Source of the DNA: Bacteroidota bacterium
GTDB lineage: Bacteria; Bacteroidota; Bacteroidia; B-17B0; B-17BO
DNA length: 5,198 nt
Reading direction: 5' to 3'
Assembly (NCBI GenBank): GCA_947462425.1
Contig: CANHPI010000217.1
Span: 1-5,198, forward strand
How positions within the stretch are numbered: the first letter of the stretch is position 1; each line of letters opens with the position of its first letter. The translations under genes and the position numbers were made by a program. Below are positions 1-5,097 of the stretch, piece by piece. The notes under the pieces are model-generated. The model ran no database searches, had not been told where the DNA came from, and was given only the letters and a program-made list of their open reading frames with translations.

Positions 1-506
1 ATATTAACAGCTTCTGGCCCTAAATTATTTGTTCTAAACAAATCCCATTCTTTTTGGTTGACATTAAAACAAGTTAAATTTCTATTGTGCGCCCAAAAAC
101 CATAACCCCCTAAACTATAGAGCTTATTTTGCCTTACAAACTGTAAAGCTGAAAAATTACAACCCCTGTAATAGGTATGATCTATGCGAACAAAAGCAGA
201 TGTAGCAGGCGTAAATTGATAAACCATGCCTGTACCTTCTATGGTAAACCATATATTTTTACCCTTATTGACATTAAAAAATTGATTGCTAAAATTTGGC
301 GGTAAATCTCTAAAAATGGTCGGATCTATGGCAAGTTGTTTTACCGTTTCCCAAACTCCAGGTTTTACTTCCTTTAAATGTTTTTTAGAACCAACTTCTA
401 TCCGCTCTCTTGATGCATCAGCAGGGTTTACCCACTCAAAATAAGTGTTTTGAGCATAACTGTGCCTAGCAAAAAGTAAAAAAAGTAAGGTAACATACCA
501 TTTCAT
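1..506 (-). CDS. Secreted Kelch-like beta-propeller protein, N-terminal part (partial)
   Basis: The frame is open from an ATG at 506-504 to the left edge, giving 168 residues without a stop; the C-terminus lies outside the window. Residues 1-18 form a clear Sec signal peptide: Lys2, a hydrophobic core (VTLLFLLFA) and an SYA|QN cleavage site, so the protein is exported. After about 60 residues without recognisable motifs, the chain becomes strand-rich. Residues 127-138 (NKLYSLGGYGFW), with Trp154 about 20 residues after the Gly-Gly pair, match a Kelch blade; residues 84-98 look like the preceding blade. Kelch propellers usually have five to seven blades of about 50 residues, so much of the protein is missing. 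In Bacteroidota such propellers may stand alone or precede a membrane segment and signalling domain; which applies cannot be seen. It is transcribed away from the 704 gene and probably unrelated to it. The Kelch call is moderate; the reading frame is secure. Confidence 0.8.
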   Translation of the reverse strand, partial: MKWYVTLLFLLFARHSYAQNTYFEWVNPADASRERIEVGSKKHLKEVKPGVWETVKQLAIDPTIFRDLPPNFSNQFFNVNKGKNIWFTIEGTGMVYQFTPATSAFVRIDHTYYRGCNFSALQFVRQNKLYSLGGYGFWAHNRNLTCFNVNQKEWDLFRTNNLGPEAVN

Positions 507-703
507 ATCAAAGAGGTTAAAATTTGTATATCTGCAAGATAGCCAATTCACCAAAAATTATATTCCTAAAATGCGTGAAAATGCGTGCGGCACGTAATTC
601 ACGCGATTTAAATTGATGTTTGAACATGAAAGAAGTAAAATTGAAATGGTTTTTATTATCATTTTAAGAACTGCAAAAAGAATTAATAAACTACAAATAT
701 ATT
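507..703. promoter_or_regulatory. Divergent intergenic region with candidate promoter for the TerB/SPFH cassette
   Basis: This 197-nt gap separates two divergent starts, so promoters for both directions should lie here. For the plus strand the best Bacteroidota-like pair is TTG at 613-615 and TAAAATTG at 636-643 (consensus TAnnTTTG, one mismatch), 20 nt apart. A small palindrome, ATGTT-TG-AACAT at 616-627, sits between them and could be an operator. No convincing minus-strand promoter was found; TATCTTGC (541-534) is only a partial -7 match. The 704 start has an A-rich leader rather than a Shine-Dalgarno sequence, which is usual in this phylum. The promoter assignment is weak. Confidence 0.3.
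569..609. repeat. Imperfect nested hairpin, REP-like
   Basis: Outer arms GCGTGAA (573-579) and TTCACGC (598-604) are perfect complements. They extend to AAAT (569-572) with ATTT (606-609) if G605 is bulged. Inside lies a second perfect stem, CGTGC (584-588) and GCACG (590-594), around a single G. A small internal loop joins the two stems. ATGCGTG also occurs twice as a direct repeat (571-577, 581-587). The element is richer in GC than its surroundings. Because it lies upstream of both flanking genes, it is not a terminator for either. It resembles the REP-type palindromes spread by RAYT transposases, but membership of a repeat family cannot be shown from one copy. Confidence 0.5.
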
Positions 704-1438
704 ATGCATCCAGAAATAGAAAAATTAATTAATATGGCACTTGTCGATGGCGAGGTGAGCGAAAAAGAAAGAACAATTATTCTACGAAAAGCAGAATCAC
801 TTGGTATTGATAAGGATGAGGTTGAAATGATTTTAGATGCTAAAATACATCAAAACAACAACGGACAATCAAAACCAATCAAAGAAAAAATTGGAAATAT
901 ACAAACTTGTCCTGCGTGTGGAGGCTCAGTAAAAGCGATGGAAGTTGTTTGCGCTGATTGCGGACACGAGTTTCAAAATAAAAATGTTAATAAAAGTATA
1001 AGAAGTTTAATAGAAAAGCTGGAGAAAGAAGATAATAAAAACTATGAATGGGATAACGATCGTTCCGATAAAAAAGCTAAAATTATATCACAGTTTCCTA
1101 TCCCACAAACCAAAGAAGATATTTTAGAATTTTTATCATATTCATTCCCGTTTTTGGAGAATACAAGCTTAGATCGTGATGAAAAAAAAGCATGGAAAAT
1201 AAAAGTAGGACAAGCTCTTATGAAAGCGAAAATTGCATCAGTTAATAATTCATCATATAAAGAGTTAATAAATGAATATGAGGTAAAAATGGATGGCATT
1301 TCAAAAGATGAAAAAAAAGCTGAAAGAAATGAAGGAATTCTAATATTTTTTTTAATGCCTTTTATGCTTTTTATAGTTTATTTAATTTATGCTTTTATCG
1401 CTACTTGGTTTGACTCAAAATATTGGCCTTTTAATTAA
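704..1438 (+). CDS. TerB-like domain, zinc ribbon and C-terminal membrane anchor protein
   Basis: This 244-residue protein has three parts. Residues 3-49 are an all-helical TerB-like domain, seen in the acidic signature VDGEVSEKER (14-23) and the amphipathic helices on either side; family members have a conserved Asp and Glu that may bind metal (here D15 and E22). Residues 69-90 are a zinc ribbon with the pattern CPxCG then CxDCG (Cys69, 72, 83, 86). Residues 95-208 are charged and helical. Residues 211-234 form one strongly hydrophobic helix that would anchor the C-terminus in the membrane, leaving the TerB and zinc-ribbon parts probably cytoplasmic. TerB-fold proteins are linked to envelope stress, tellurite and phage-conflict systems. 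It is the first gene of the cassette, 18 nt before the next. No catalytic residues are visible, so an adaptor or sensor role is inferred. The domain calls are good; the function is open. Confidence 0.85.
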   Translation: MHPEIEKLINMALVDGEVSEKERTIILRKAESLGIDKDEVEMILDAKIHQNNNGQSKPIKEKIGNIQTCPACGGSVKAMEVVCADCGHEFQNKNVNKSIRSLIEKLEKEDNKNYEWDNDRSDKKAKIISQFPIPQTKEDILEFLSYSFPFLENTSLDRDEKKAWKIKVGQALMKAKIASVNNSSYKELINEYEVKMDGISKDEKKAERNEGILIFFLMPFMLFIVYLIYAFIATWFDSKYWPFN

Positions 1439-1456
1439 AATTAATTAATATAGGTA

Positions 1457-1759
1457 ATGAATGAAGCTATCATAAATGGATTTTTTACTCTAGCTGGAAC
1501 TCTATCAGGTGGATTAATAACATTTCTTACACTTAGAAATTCCAAAGAATTGAAGAAATTAAAAAATAAAGTTGATTTACTCTCAGACCAAATTATTTCT
1601 TATTGGCACCTTGAAAAAATTTATTCAGAACAAATCAGTAAATACACTTCAAAACCTTCAAGAACCATACTTAATGAAAATAGAGACAAAATCAAAGCAA
1701 TGGGTTATTCTAGACCCACTATGACAGAAAATCAAGCTATAAAAAAGAAGTTAATTTAA
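1457..1759 (+). CDS. Small single-pass membrane protein with coiled coil
   Basis: I do not recognise a family for this 100-residue protein. Residues 4-26 form one hydrophobic helix with a glycine-rich face (G14, G18, G19), a pattern that favours helix packing in the membrane. Residues 28-61 are Lys/Glu/Leu-rich with heptad-like spacing and should form a coiled coil. The rest is basic and polar, ending KKKLI. There is no signal-peptide cleavage site, so the N-terminal helix is probably a retained anchor. Its place between the TerB and SPFH genes, ending only 4 nt before the SPFH start, makes co-translation and a role as a membrane partner likely. Small phage holins look superficially similar (one helix plus charged tail), but the long coiled coil and operon context argue against that. 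The existence of the gene is well supported by its open frame and tight packing. Confidence 0.75.
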   Translation: MNEAIINGFFTLAGTLSGGLITFLTLRNSKELKKLKNKVDLLSDQIISYWHLEKIYSEQISKYTSKPSRTILNENRDKIKAMGYSRPTMTENQAIKKKLI

Positions 1760-1763
1760 TATT

Positions 1764-3101
1764 ATGAGATTATTCGGAAATAAATCAGAAGGCGGATTAA
1801 TGGATGTAATTCGCTGTGATGAGCAAGAATATCTAATTTGGAAATGGCGCCCTTCTGGGGAAGCTAATTCAACAAAAAAAGAAAATTCTATCAGATACGG
1901 CAGTAGTTTGCGTGTTAAAGATAGTGAGCTTGCTGTATTTGTTTACAAACAGAATGAAGGAGAATTACAGGATTTTATTGAAGGGCCACACGACCAAACT
2001 ATTAAAACTGCAAATTTTCCAATTTTATCAAGTATCGTAGGTTTAGCATTTGGTGGTAATTCTCCATTTCAGGCCGAAGTTTATTTTATAAATCTAGCTG
2101 GAAATATACAACTAAGATTTGGGGTACCCTATTTCGATGTATTTGACCCTAGGTTTATAGACTTTGCAGTGCCAATGGCCGCAAGAGGTACGATTACTTT
2201 TAATATTACAAACTACAAAAGTTTCATCAAATTAAACCGGTTAATAAACTTTGAGCTTGATGATTTTAATAAACAAATTAAAGATGCTGTCACGAAGTAT
2301 ATTAAAGGTGTAATTACTAATCTTCCATCCGATAAAGGAATACCAGTTCTTCAAATAGAGCGTAAAATTTTAGAGATCAATGAAGTTGTTGCAGCTTACC
2401 TCAAACCAAGACTTGAAGCCGATTTTGGGGTAAATATTAAAGCAATTGACCTTGCTACAATTGAAGTAGATAAGGAAAGCGAGGGTTACGCCGAGCTAAG
2501 AAAAGTTACTGCAGAGCAAACAATCAAAGCTACTGTTGCCCAAACTGATGTCAACATTAAAAATCTAGAGGATATGCAAGAGATGAATGCCAAAAATATG
2601 GAAGAAACTCTGCGTATTCAAAGAGAAGAAGCCCAGAGAGCCCAGAAACTACAAACAGAAACTAATTTTATTGGCACACATGCATTAAATCAGCAAACAG
2701 AAGTTCTTAAAACAGGAGCAGAAAGCCTTGGCAACATGGGCAATATGGATATGGGTGGAGGAGGCATTAACCCTGCTGGAATGATGACAGGGATGATGAT
2801 GGGTGGTGCAATGGGCAATCAAATGGCAGGTATGATGAACCAAATGGGTCAAAATATGAACCAACAACATAATACACCGCCGCCACCCCCACAAATACAA
2901 TATAGTGTTTTAGCAAACGGACAAACAGCAGGACCATTTAATTGGCAACAATTACAGCAAATGGTTCAAAATGGGCAACTTACCCAAAATGTCCATGTTT
3001 GGAAGCCAGGTATGACTGGCTGGGAAATTGCAGGAAAGGTTCATGAACTTGCCAATTTGTTCGACGCAGTACCTCCTCCTCCACCCTCACCAACTATTTA
3101 A
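1764..3101 (+). CDS. SPFH/band 7 protein (YdjI type) with Met/Gly-rich linker and C-terminal GYF_2 domain
   Basis: This 445-residue protein is the centre of the cassette. The start MRLFGNK fits the short amphipathic MGLF-type N-terminus of YdjI-like SPFH proteins, so the ATG at 1764 is preferred to the internal Met13. Residues about 20-245 are the SPFH domain. Recognisable pieces are LRVKDSELAVFV (49-60), the NFPILSSIVG stretch (84-93), NSPFQAEVYFIN (99-110) and a strand-turn LRFGVPYFDVFDPR (117-130). Residues 240-300 form a Glu/Gln-rich coiled coil expected to drive ring or filament assembly. Residues 322-370 are a low-complexity Gly/Met/Asn linker. Then come PPPPP (372-376), a GYF_2 domain (379-433, with GQTAGPF and VWKPGMTGW) and a second proline run (437-441). 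SPFH proteins scaffold membrane microdomains; B. subtilis YdjI acts with a PspA-like partner in envelope stress. No PspA is present here. The protein probably sits on the inner face of the membrane. The domain calls are strong; the process served is inferred. Confidence 0.92.
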   Translation: MRLFGNKSEGGLMDVIRCDEQEYLIWKWRPSGEANSTKKENSIRYGSSLRVKDSELAVFVYKQNEGELQDFIEGPHDQTIKTANFPILSSIVGLAFGGNSPFQAEVYFINLAGNIQLRFGVPYFDVFDPRFIDFAVPMAARGTITFNITNYKSFIKLNRLINFELDDFNKQIKDAVTKYIKGVITNLPSDKGIPVLQIERKILEINEVVAAYLKPRLEADFGVNIKAIDLATIEVDKESEGYAELRKVTAEQTIKATVAQTDVNIKNLEDMQEMNAKNMEETLRIQREEAQRAQKLQTETNFIGTHALNQQTEVLKTGAESLGNMGNMDMGGGGINPAGMMTGMMMGGAMGNQMAGMMNQMGQNMNQQHNTPPPPPQIQYSVLANGQTAGPFNWQQLQQMVQNGQLTQNVHVWKPGMTGWEIAGKVHELANLFDAVPPPPPSPTI

Positions 3102-3116
3102 ATCAAATAACACATT

Positions 3117-3458
3117 ATGAATAACGAAAGTTTTTTTTCAATTAATAGATTATTAGAATTTGGGATGAGTTTAACAATTGCTCAACAAATGGTGCAAACA
3201 ATGAATAGTGCCCTAACTAACATGCATGTTCCGGGGACAATGAATTCAATACAACCAGTCCAGCAACAATTTTATTATGTAATGATAAAAGGAAAGCAAG
3301 CAGGACCATTTTCAGAGCAGCAATTATCCCGATTAATTGCGGAGAAAAAAATTATTAAGGAAACCTACATTTGGAAACCAGGTTTGCCAAAGTGGGAAAT
3401 TGCTGAAAAATTGCCTGAGATTTTAAAGTTGGTTGCTTTAGCACCACCACCATTTTAA
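3117..3458 (+). CDS. Stand-alone GYF_2 domain protein
   Basis: This 113-residue protein consists of an N-terminal helical segment (about 8-35, including MSLTIAQQMVQTMNSA) followed by a GYF_2 domain at 52-106. The domain carries the same landmarks as the SPFH protein's C-terminus: AGPF (62-65), QQL (68-70), IWKPG (85-89) and WEIAEK (93-98). The chain ends APPPF. The N-terminal segment is Met/Asn/Gln-rich like the SPFH linker, so the gene looks like a diverged duplicate of the C-terminal third of its upstream neighbour, without the SPFH part. GYF_2 domains are predicted to bind short peptides, by analogy with eukaryotic GYF domains that bind proline-rich motifs. It has no membrane segment or signal peptide, so it is probably cytoplasmic or held by the SPFH scaffold. 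It follows the SPFH stop by 15 nt with an A-rich leader. Confidence 0.85.
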   Translation: MNNESFFSINRLLEFGMSLTIAQQMVQTMNSALTNMHVPGTMNSIQPVQQQFYYVMIKGKQAGPFSEQQLSRLIAEKKIIKETYIWKPGLPKWEIAEKLPEILKLVALAPPPF

Positions 3459-3474
3459 CAAATTTTATAAAATT

Positions 3475-3819
3475 ATGAAGATAGATTTTATCCAAACCAT
3501 TATAGCCATAGCAGTGAGTTTACTTATCGCTTATGGCTTGTATAGTTTTCATGAAAGTGAAAATAAAATACTTTTAAGTGCTGGTAGTTTTTTGTTTTTT
3601 TCCACAACATTGGTAACAACTATCGGAGCAAGTTTTGCACTTCCTAGAACAACGACCAATATAAAAGTTGTTTCTGGAGTTTTCTTTGTAATTGCCTTGA
3701 TTAGTAACCTGATTTTTGCGTGTATTAATTTTTCTGTTCCAATGTATCTCATCATCAATGGAGTTGTATGGCTACTTTTTATCATGATTACATATTCCAT
3801 TCATATTGCAAAACAATAG
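3475..3819 (+). CDS. Four-helix integral membrane protein, unknown function
   Basis: I do not recognise this 114-residue protein. Hydrophobic segments at about 5-24, 31-53, 63-84 and 88-111 predict four membrane helices with very short loops; the only charged stretch of note is HESENK (26-31). Few polar residues lie within the helices and no transport or catalytic motif is visible, so it is more likely a structural partner or small channel-like subunit than an enzyme. It starts 16 nt after the stand-alone GYF_2 gene, is on the same strand, and ends the tightly packed part of the cassette. As the most hydrophobic member it is a natural candidate for a membrane component recruited by, or recruiting, the SPFH scaffold, but that is inference from position alone. 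Confidence 0.75.
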   Translation: MKIDFIQTIIAIAVSLLIAYGLYSFHESENKILLSAGSFLFFSTTLVTTIGASFALPRTTTNIKVVSGVFFVIALISNLIFACINFSVPMYLIINGVVWLLFIMITYSIHIAKQ

Positions 3820-3991
3820 CTTTAATATAGTATAAACAAGATTAGAAGAAAAATTAGCATTTGTTAAGTATGAACTTAAAAAACATGCAAAAAATCATTT
3901 CAGTAATACAATACCAAATATATTTTATAAACACAGTAATCAATATCAATAATTAATTTAATATTAAAATCGACAATTAAATCAAAAAAAT

Positions 3992-4453
3992 ATGGAATTT
4001 AAATCAGAATTTTCAAAAATTGATATATTAGAGGATAAATTAAAATCAGAAACAACTAGTATATTTAAGACGAATAGAACAATTAACACGATTAGTTACG
4101 ACCGTATTAAAGATTTAAATATTTGGAGCTTGAATAATACAAAATATTTCTTCTTTGCTATCGGAATTGTTTGCGTGATTTGGGGATTTGATAGAGGACC
4201 CAAATATTCATATTATGATATGGATGAATTTTATCTTTTTGATTATTCTAAAGAACAAATTTTAAAAGGGTTATTCTGGGGGGCTGTATGTATTGTAACG
4301 GGCATCCTATTTAACAAAAAGTATGGAAAATATAAAGTTTTAAGTGTAAAAGTATTTGAAGGAAAAAATAAATCAATAGACATCTTTACTACTGATCAAG
4401 TGGAAGTACTAACTAAGGTTGAAGAAGAAATTAAAAAACAAATATTTAAATAA
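3992..4453 (+). CDS. Two-helix membrane protein, possible split PH-like (DUF6232-like) domain
   Basis: This 153-residue protein has a soluble N-terminal part (1-50), two hydrophobic helices (about 51-66 and 89-107) separated by a Tyr/Asp-rich loop (70-88), and a soluble C-terminus (112-153). The N-terminal part has short strands ending ISYDRIKDLNIWS (34-46). The C-terminal part has a strand pair and then a Glu/Lys-rich helix (about 135-151). A beta region interrupted by a membrane hairpin and closed by a terminal helix resembles DUF6232-type proteins, where a PH-like fold is split this way; the match is by architecture only and is weak. It lies 172 nt after the five-gene cassette on the same strand. 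That gap contains no recognisable terminator and no TAnnTTTG promoter, so read-through is possible. An A-rich leader precedes the start. Confidence 0.7.
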   Translation: MEFKSEFSKIDILEDKLKSETTSIFKTNRTINTISYDRIKDLNIWSLNNTKYFFFAIGIVCVIWGFDRGPKYSYYDMDEFYLFDYSKEQILKGLFWGAVCIVTGILFNKKYGKYKVLSVKVFEGKNKSIDIFTTDQVEVLTKVEEEIKKQIFK

Positions 4454-4795
4454 GAAAATACATTAATAATTTAGCTTTAGTTTGGATAGCACAAATTAAA
4501 AATTAGGGTTTATCATGTTAACTTTATATCACTAAAAAACATAAATGAAATTATGTAAAGACTTTAAAAAAAGAAATTTTAACCACCTTAAATTAACTAT
4601 AAAGAGATAATCAAATAGCTAGCCTAGAACTAGCTACAGCGAGTTTGCTATTTTCATTTATAATACAAGGCTTATGCTTACTAAGTATTGAAGAAACATT
4701 TTGTGAGGCCTCTTAACGAAGTTTTTAGTGATGGCTAAAAAACACAAACATACTAGCGCCTCAATTGGCATCTTTGACAATTGATTGGTTCAAGC
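4454..4795. other. Non-coding stretch with scattered inverted repeats
   Basis: No convincing gene lies here. After a very AT-rich first 150 bases there are two short perfect inverted repeats: TAGCTAG (4616-4622) with CTAGCTA (4630-4636), in a cluster of three CTAG tetramers, and TCAATTG (4761-4767) with CAATTGA (4778-4784). The minus strand holds two overlapping short open frames (4658-4771 with an ATG, 37 codons; 4611-4712 without one), and at most one could be real. TATGTTTG on the minus strand (4752-4745) fits the -7 consensus, but the nearest upstream TTG is too far away. The stretch may be a dispersed intergenic repeat or a decayed mobile element. Confidence 0.4.
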
Positions 4796-4832
4796 AAAAA
4801 AACCTATAAGGTTTTAAAAACCTTATAGGTTT
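4796..4832 (-). terminator. Perfect 15-bp palindrome, probable terminator or dispersed repeat
   Basis: Arms at 4800-4814 (AAACCTATAAGGTTT) and 4818-4832 are exact reverse complements around a 3-nt loop. Seven A residues (4796-4802) overlap the left arm, so a minus-strand transcript would end in a U run after the stem, as an intrinsic terminator does. On the plus strand the stem is followed only by TTT then AAG, so termination there would be weaker. The stem is AT-rich, unlike the neighbouring GC-rich terminator, and could equally be a dispersed palindromic repeat. Confidence 0.55.
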
Positions 4833-4852
4833 AAGTCCAGCAAAAACAACAC

Positions 4853-4882
4853 AAAAAAGCCCCGAATTTCTTCGGGGCTTTT
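4853..4882. terminator. Strong rho-independent terminator
   Basis: Arms AAAAGCCCCGAA (4855-4866) and TTCGGGGCTTTT (4871-4882) form a perfect 12-bp stem with a TTTC loop. On the minus strand it is followed by six U residues (complement of 4853-4858). On the plus strand it has four U, then GC and four more U. It is therefore bidirectional, with the better tail on the minus strand, where it lies 27 nt past the stop codon of the remnant at 4910-5008. On the plus strand it could end transcripts from the cassette. Confidence 0.85.
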
Positions 4883-4909
4883 GCTTTTAGCTAATACTAA
4901 GAAATCTCT

Positions 4910-5008
4910 CTATTGATATCCCAATTTTTTAAGTAATCGGCTACGCGGCGTACAAAAGAACCCAAACACCGGCACTATTGCAAACCTTAAAAAATTGCCA
5001 GGGCTAAA
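4910..5008 (-). pseudogene. Probable C-terminal remnant of an unidentified gene
   Basis: On the minus strand a frame is open from just after a TAG (5011-5009) to a TAG at 4912-4910, encoding 32 residues with no ATG. It contains FAIVPVFGFFCTPR followed by SRLLKKLGYQ, which reads like a genuine protein C-terminus: a hydrophobic segment followed by a basic tail. The DNA is richer in GC than its flanks, and a strong terminator with its best U run on this strand follows the stop by 27 nt. These points suggest the tail of a gene whose body was lost, perhaps when the region to the right was inserted. I do not recognise the protein. The alternative is a chance frame, and 32 codons alone do not exclude that. 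Confidence 0.35.
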
Positions 5009-5042
5009 CTAAAAAACTACTGATGTAATAAAAATCTTTTTT

Positions 5043-5077
5043 TTTGTTTCTATTTTTAGAAACTTTAACTACCTTTG
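5043..5077 (+). promoter_or_regulatory. Bacteroidota promoter of the toxin gene
   Basis: TACCTTTG at 5070-5077 matches the -7 consensus TAnnTTTG exactly, and TTTG at 5043-5046 supplies the -33 element, 23 nt upstream. That spacing is at the long end of what is reported for Flavobacterium. The predicted start of transcription, about 5083-5085, leaves a leader of only about 15 nt before the ATG at 5098. No Shine-Dalgarno sequence is present. Confidence 0.75.
5046..5063. promoter_or_regulatory. Palindromic operator candidate inside the toxin promoter
   Basis: GTTTCTA (5046-5052) and TAGAAAC (5057-5063) are perfect reverse complements around TTTT, giving an 18-bp palindrome lying almost entirely between the -33 and -7 elements. 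Toxin-antitoxin operons are commonly repressed by their own antitoxin, a dimeric helix-turn-helix protein, at such a site; occupancy here would block RNA polymerase. The antitoxin gene would lie outside the window. Confidence 0.5.
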
Positions 5078-5097
5078 TATCACCAAACATTTACCAA

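Noticed and set aside
1042..1299. Minus-strand open frame of 85 codons
   Set aside because: It lies wholly inside the TerB/zinc-ribbon gene on the opposite strand, has no recognisable domain, and is explained as a shadow of that gene.
1457..1759. Phage holin reading of the 100-aa membrane protein
   Set aside because: It has a long coiled coil, sits between TerB and SPFH genes and has no lysis genes nearby; a scaffold partner fits better.
2685..2900. Minus-strand open frame of 71 codons rich in His and Cys
   Set aside because: The His/Cys richness is the antisense of the ATG- and GGT-rich Met/Gly linker of the SPFH gene, so it is a composition artefact and not a metal-binding protein.
3549..3800. 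Minus-strand open frame of 83 codons
   Set aside because: It is antisense to the four-helix membrane protein; no family features and no promoter or leader of its own.
3870..3956. Plus-strand 28-codon frame beginning MNLKNMQK in the gap before the 153-aa gene
   Set aside because: It is short, Asn/Ile-rich as expected from random AT-rich DNA, and has no supporting promoter.
4658..4771. Minus-strand 37-codon frame beginning MPIEALVCLCF, with a possible -7 element nearby
   Set aside because: It overlaps another short frame (4611-4712), the -7 match lies inside the frame rather than upstream, and no family is recognised; it may be part of a dispersed repeat.
4731..4784. Plus-strand 17-codon frame beginning MAKKHKHT
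   Set aside because: It is too short to support as a gene and overlaps the minus-strand frames in the same non-coding stretch.
4454..5097. tRNA, CRISPR array, riboswitch or complete insertion sequence in the long non-coding stretch
   Set aside because: No cloverleaf, regularly spaced repeat, known aptamer core, transposase frame or paired terminal repeats with target duplication could be found by eye.
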